Part shown: piece after piece, positions 3,904 to 6,012 of the stretch
Layout of the letters: each line of letters starts with the position of its first letter
How positions within the stretch are numbered: position 1 is the first letter of the stretch
Source of the DNA: Bacteroidota bacterium
GTDB lineage: Bacteria; Bacteroidota; Bacteroidia; Bacteroidales; VadinHA17
Assembly: GCA_030613125.1 (NCBI GenBank)
Contig: JAUWMO010000215.1
Span: forward strand, 1-6,012
Reading direction: 5' to 3'
Length of the DNA: 6,012 nt
Program-made: the position numbers and the translations under genes
Notes under the pieces: generated by a model
Told to the model about the DNA's origin: nothing
Seen by the model: the letters and a program-made list of their open reading frames with translations, nothing else
The model's database searches: none

Positions 3904-6012
3904 AAAAACGATTATTTCTTCTCGATGCGTATGCATTGATTTATCGCGCATATTTTGCATTTATTAGAAACCCCAGAATAAATTCAAAAGGATTAAACAC
4001 CTCTGCTATATTTGGATTCACAAATTCATTGGATGAAATTATTAAAAATGAAGAACCTTCCCATATTGCGGTTGTTTTTGATCCTCCAGGACCAAATTTC
4101 AGGCACCAAATGTATCCTGAATATAAGGCAAACAGAGAGGCTACACCTGAAGACATTAAGAATTCTGTTCCATACATTAAGGAAATATTAGATGGTTTTA
4201 AAATCCCGGTTATAGAAGTATCTGGATACGAAGCGGATGATGTGATTGGCACATTGGCCAAAAAGGCTGAACAAAAAGGATTTGATGTCTTTATGGTGAC
4301 ACCTGATAAAGATTTTACACAATTAATTTCTGAGAATGTTTTTATGTTGAAACCAGCAAAAGGCGGCAACAGATCGGAAATTTGGAAAATTAATGAAGTA
4401 AAGAAAAATTTTCACGTGGAGCAACCATCACAAGTAATTGATATTTTAGCTCTTTGGGGTGATGCGGCAGATAATATTCCCGGAGCTCCTGGTATTGGGG
4501 AGAAAAATTCAAAAAAACTAATAAGTGAATTTGGAAACATTGAGAACCTTTTCAGAAATATAAACCTGTTGAAAGGCAAGCAAAAAGAGAATATTGAAAA
4601 TAATATTGAAATAATAAGACTTTACAAAGAGCTGGTTACGATAGATCAAAATGTTGATATTTCTTTTAATGAGAATGAATTAATTATTCAAGAACCAAAT
4701 ATAGAAAAATTAGAAAAAGTCTTTAATGAGCTGGAATTTAGAACTATATCAGAAAGAATACTAGGGCGTTATACTATTGGTAAAGAAATAAAGGAACCGG
4801 TGCAGAGATCATTGTTTAGTCAGAACTCAATAAACCAGGCTTCAGAAACACAAACTTATGGTTTAAATAATATTTCTACAATCGATCATGATTATGTCAT
4901 TGCTGATACACCAGCCCTCAGGAAGAAACTGACCAACGAACTCATAAAACAAAAAAGCTTTTGTTTTGATACAGAAACAACAGGTCTGGATGTTCTTAAT
5001 GATAAGTTGGTGGGATTATCCTTTTCCTATGAGAAACATAAGGCCTTTTATGTTCCTGTTCCCGATGATTTTACAGAAACAAAATCAATCTTGAAAGAAT
5101 TTTCAGAGGTTTTTCAGAATAAAGACATCCTGAAAATTGGTCAAAATCTAAAATATGACATTCACATCCTTAAAAATTATGAAACAGAGATAAATGGGGA
5201 TCTTTTTGATACGATGATTGCACATTACCTGATAGAACCTGATCAAAGACATAACTTGAACTATTTATCAGAGGTATATTTAAATTATAAGCCAGTTCAA
5301 ATTGAAGAATTGATAGGGAAAAAAGGTAAGGATCAAATGAATATGCGGTCTGTTCCGCTTGAAAAAATTGCAGAATATGCCTCTGAAGATGCAGATATTA
5401 CCTATCAGTTAAAGGAAGCTCTTAATACCGAACTTGACAAGAAAAATCTTAAAATACTAGCCGAAAAGATAGAAATGCCATTGATTCCTGTTTTAATATC
5501 GATGGAAAGAGCAGGTGTAAAACTGGATGTAAATACCCTGGAACAATATTTAAAGATTCTTATTGAGGATATCAAGAAGCTGGAAAAAGAAATCTATAAA
5601 CTGGCTGGTAATGAATTTAATATTTCTTCACCAAAACAACTTGGAGATATACTTTTTGAGAAATTGAAAATATCAGAAGGAGCAAGGAAAACCAAAACAA
5701 AACAGTATTCAACCAGCGAAGATGTACTAATTAAACTCAGGGATAAACATCGAATCATTCCCATGGTTCTAGAATACAGATCATTAAAAAAATTGGTAAC
5801 AACATATGTAGAAACTCTTCCAAAACTGATTAATAACAAAACCGGAAAAATACATACATCATTCAATCAGGCTATTGTAGCAACAGGTAGACTAAGCTCA
5901 GTTAATCCTAATTTGCAGAATATTCCAATTCGTGAAGAGAGAGGACGGGAAATCCGCAAGGCATTTATACCAACAAATCAGGATTATGTATTGCTTTCTG
6001 TGGATTATTCTC
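3888..6012 (+). CDS. polA: DNA polymerase I (3'-truncated by window edge)
   Basis: Pol I fills gaps in excision repair and replaces Okazaki primers. 708 complete codons are visible of an expected 900 or more, with no internal stop. The 5'-nuclease domain (about 1-290) has LFLLDAYALIYRAYFAF (Asp13), VVFDPPGP (Asp64), GYEADD (Glu115, Asp117, Asp118), PDKDF (Asp140, Asp142) and GDAADNIPG (Asp192, Asp195) leading into the helix-3-turn-helix DNA-binding part. The 3'-5' exonuclease domain (about 335-525) keeps its metal ligands: FDTETTG (Asp361, Glu363), NLKYDIH (Asp424) and YASED (Asp501), so proofreading should work, unlike in many Pol I homologues with a dead exonuclease domain. The polymerase domain has TGRLSS (666-671, Arg668), NLQNIPIR, and ends in motif A at SVDYS (Asp706, a catalytic metal ligand). 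The rest of the palm and the fingers lie outside the window. The start ATG is the first in frame after the queD gap and fits the family N-terminus. Confidence 0.98.
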   Translation, partial: MIQNHEKRLFLLDAYALIYRAYFAFIRNPRINSKGLNTSAIFGFTNSLDEIIKNEEPSHIAVVFDPPGPNFRHQMYPEYKANREATPEDIKNSVPYIKEILDGFKIPVIEVSGYEADDVIGTLAKKAEQKGFDVFMVTPDKDFTQLISENVFMLKPAKGGNRSEIWKINEVKKNFHVEQPSQVIDILALWGDAADNIPGAPGIGEKNSKKLISEFGNIENLFRNINLLKGKQKENIENNIEIIRLYKELVTIDQNVDISFNENELIIQEPNIEKLEKVFNELEFRTISERILGRYTIGKEIKEPVQRSLFSQNSINQASETQTYGLNNISTIDHDYVIADTPALRKKLTNELIKQKSFCFDTETTGLDVLNDKLVGLSFSYEKHKAFYVPVPDDFTETKSILKEFSEVFQNKDILKIGQNLKYDIHILKNYETEINGDLFDTMIAHYLIEPDQRHNLNYLSEVYLNYKPVQIEELIGKKGKDQMNMRSVPLEKIAEYASEDADITYQLKEALNTELDKKNLKILAEKIEMPLIPVLISMERAGVKLDVNTLEQYLKILIEDIKKLEKEIYKLAGNEFNISSPKQLGDILFEKLKISEGARKTKTKQYSTSEDVLIKLRDKHRIIPMVLEYRSLKKLVTTYVETLPKLINNKTGKIHTSFNQAIVATGRLSSVNPNLQNIPIREERGREIRKAFIPTNQDYVLLSVDYS

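Noticed and set aside
3941..4369. Minus-strand frame of 142 codons
   Set aside because: Entirely antisense to the conserved 5'-nuclease domain of polA; a shadow of the coding frame.
5594..5866. Minus-strand frame of 90 codons
   Set aside because: Antisense to the polymerase domain of polA, with no recognisable motif.

Overview
The window looks like a chromosomal housekeeping segment from an AT-rich member of the Bacteroidota (Bacteroidetes). This rests on the AT-rich coding style, the absence of convincing Shine-Dalgarno sequences before the genes, and three sites matching the Bacteroidota -7 promoter box TAnnTTTG just upstream of genes. No rRNA or tRNA gene, CRISPR array, transposase or phage gene is visible. 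The organism assignment is an inference; no marker gene was searched.

Layout. (1) Positions 1-1303, plus strand: the C-terminal two thirds of uvrC (nucleotide excision repair), cut by the left edge. (2) 1304-1684: a convergent gap whose right half is a GC-rich, hairpin-forming repeat, very unlike the surrounding AT-rich DNA. (3) 1685-2659, minus strand: a long-chain polyprenyl diphosphate synthase (ispB-like), probably supplying the menaquinone side chain. (4) 2660-2794: a compact divergent promoter region with a possible operator. (5) 2795-3088, plus strand: a small ArsR-family repressor with a C-terminal cysteine pair. (6) 3089-3384: a gap holding five GTCAT cores spaced 22-23 bp apart, a 10-bp tandem duplication and a promoter. 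(7) 3385-3834, plus strand: queD (6-carboxytetrahydropterin synthase, queuosine pathway). (8) 3888-6012, plus strand: polA (DNA polymerase I), complete through its 5'-nuclease and 3'-5' exonuclease domains and cut in polymerase motif A by the right edge.

The genes do not form one pathway. uvrC and polA both act in excision repair (UvrC incises, Pol I resynthesises the gap), but they are separate transcription units here. queD and polA are 53 bp apart and may be co-transcribed. ispB and the arsR-type gene are divergent and may share a control region.

The least explained material is non-coding: the regularly spaced GTCAT array, the GC-rich island bounded by TGTCATT/AATGACA, and a perfect 17-bp palindrome containing the polA start codon. 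The two repeat regions share the TGTCATT core and may belong to one dispersed intergenic repeat family. No clearly new protein system is present.
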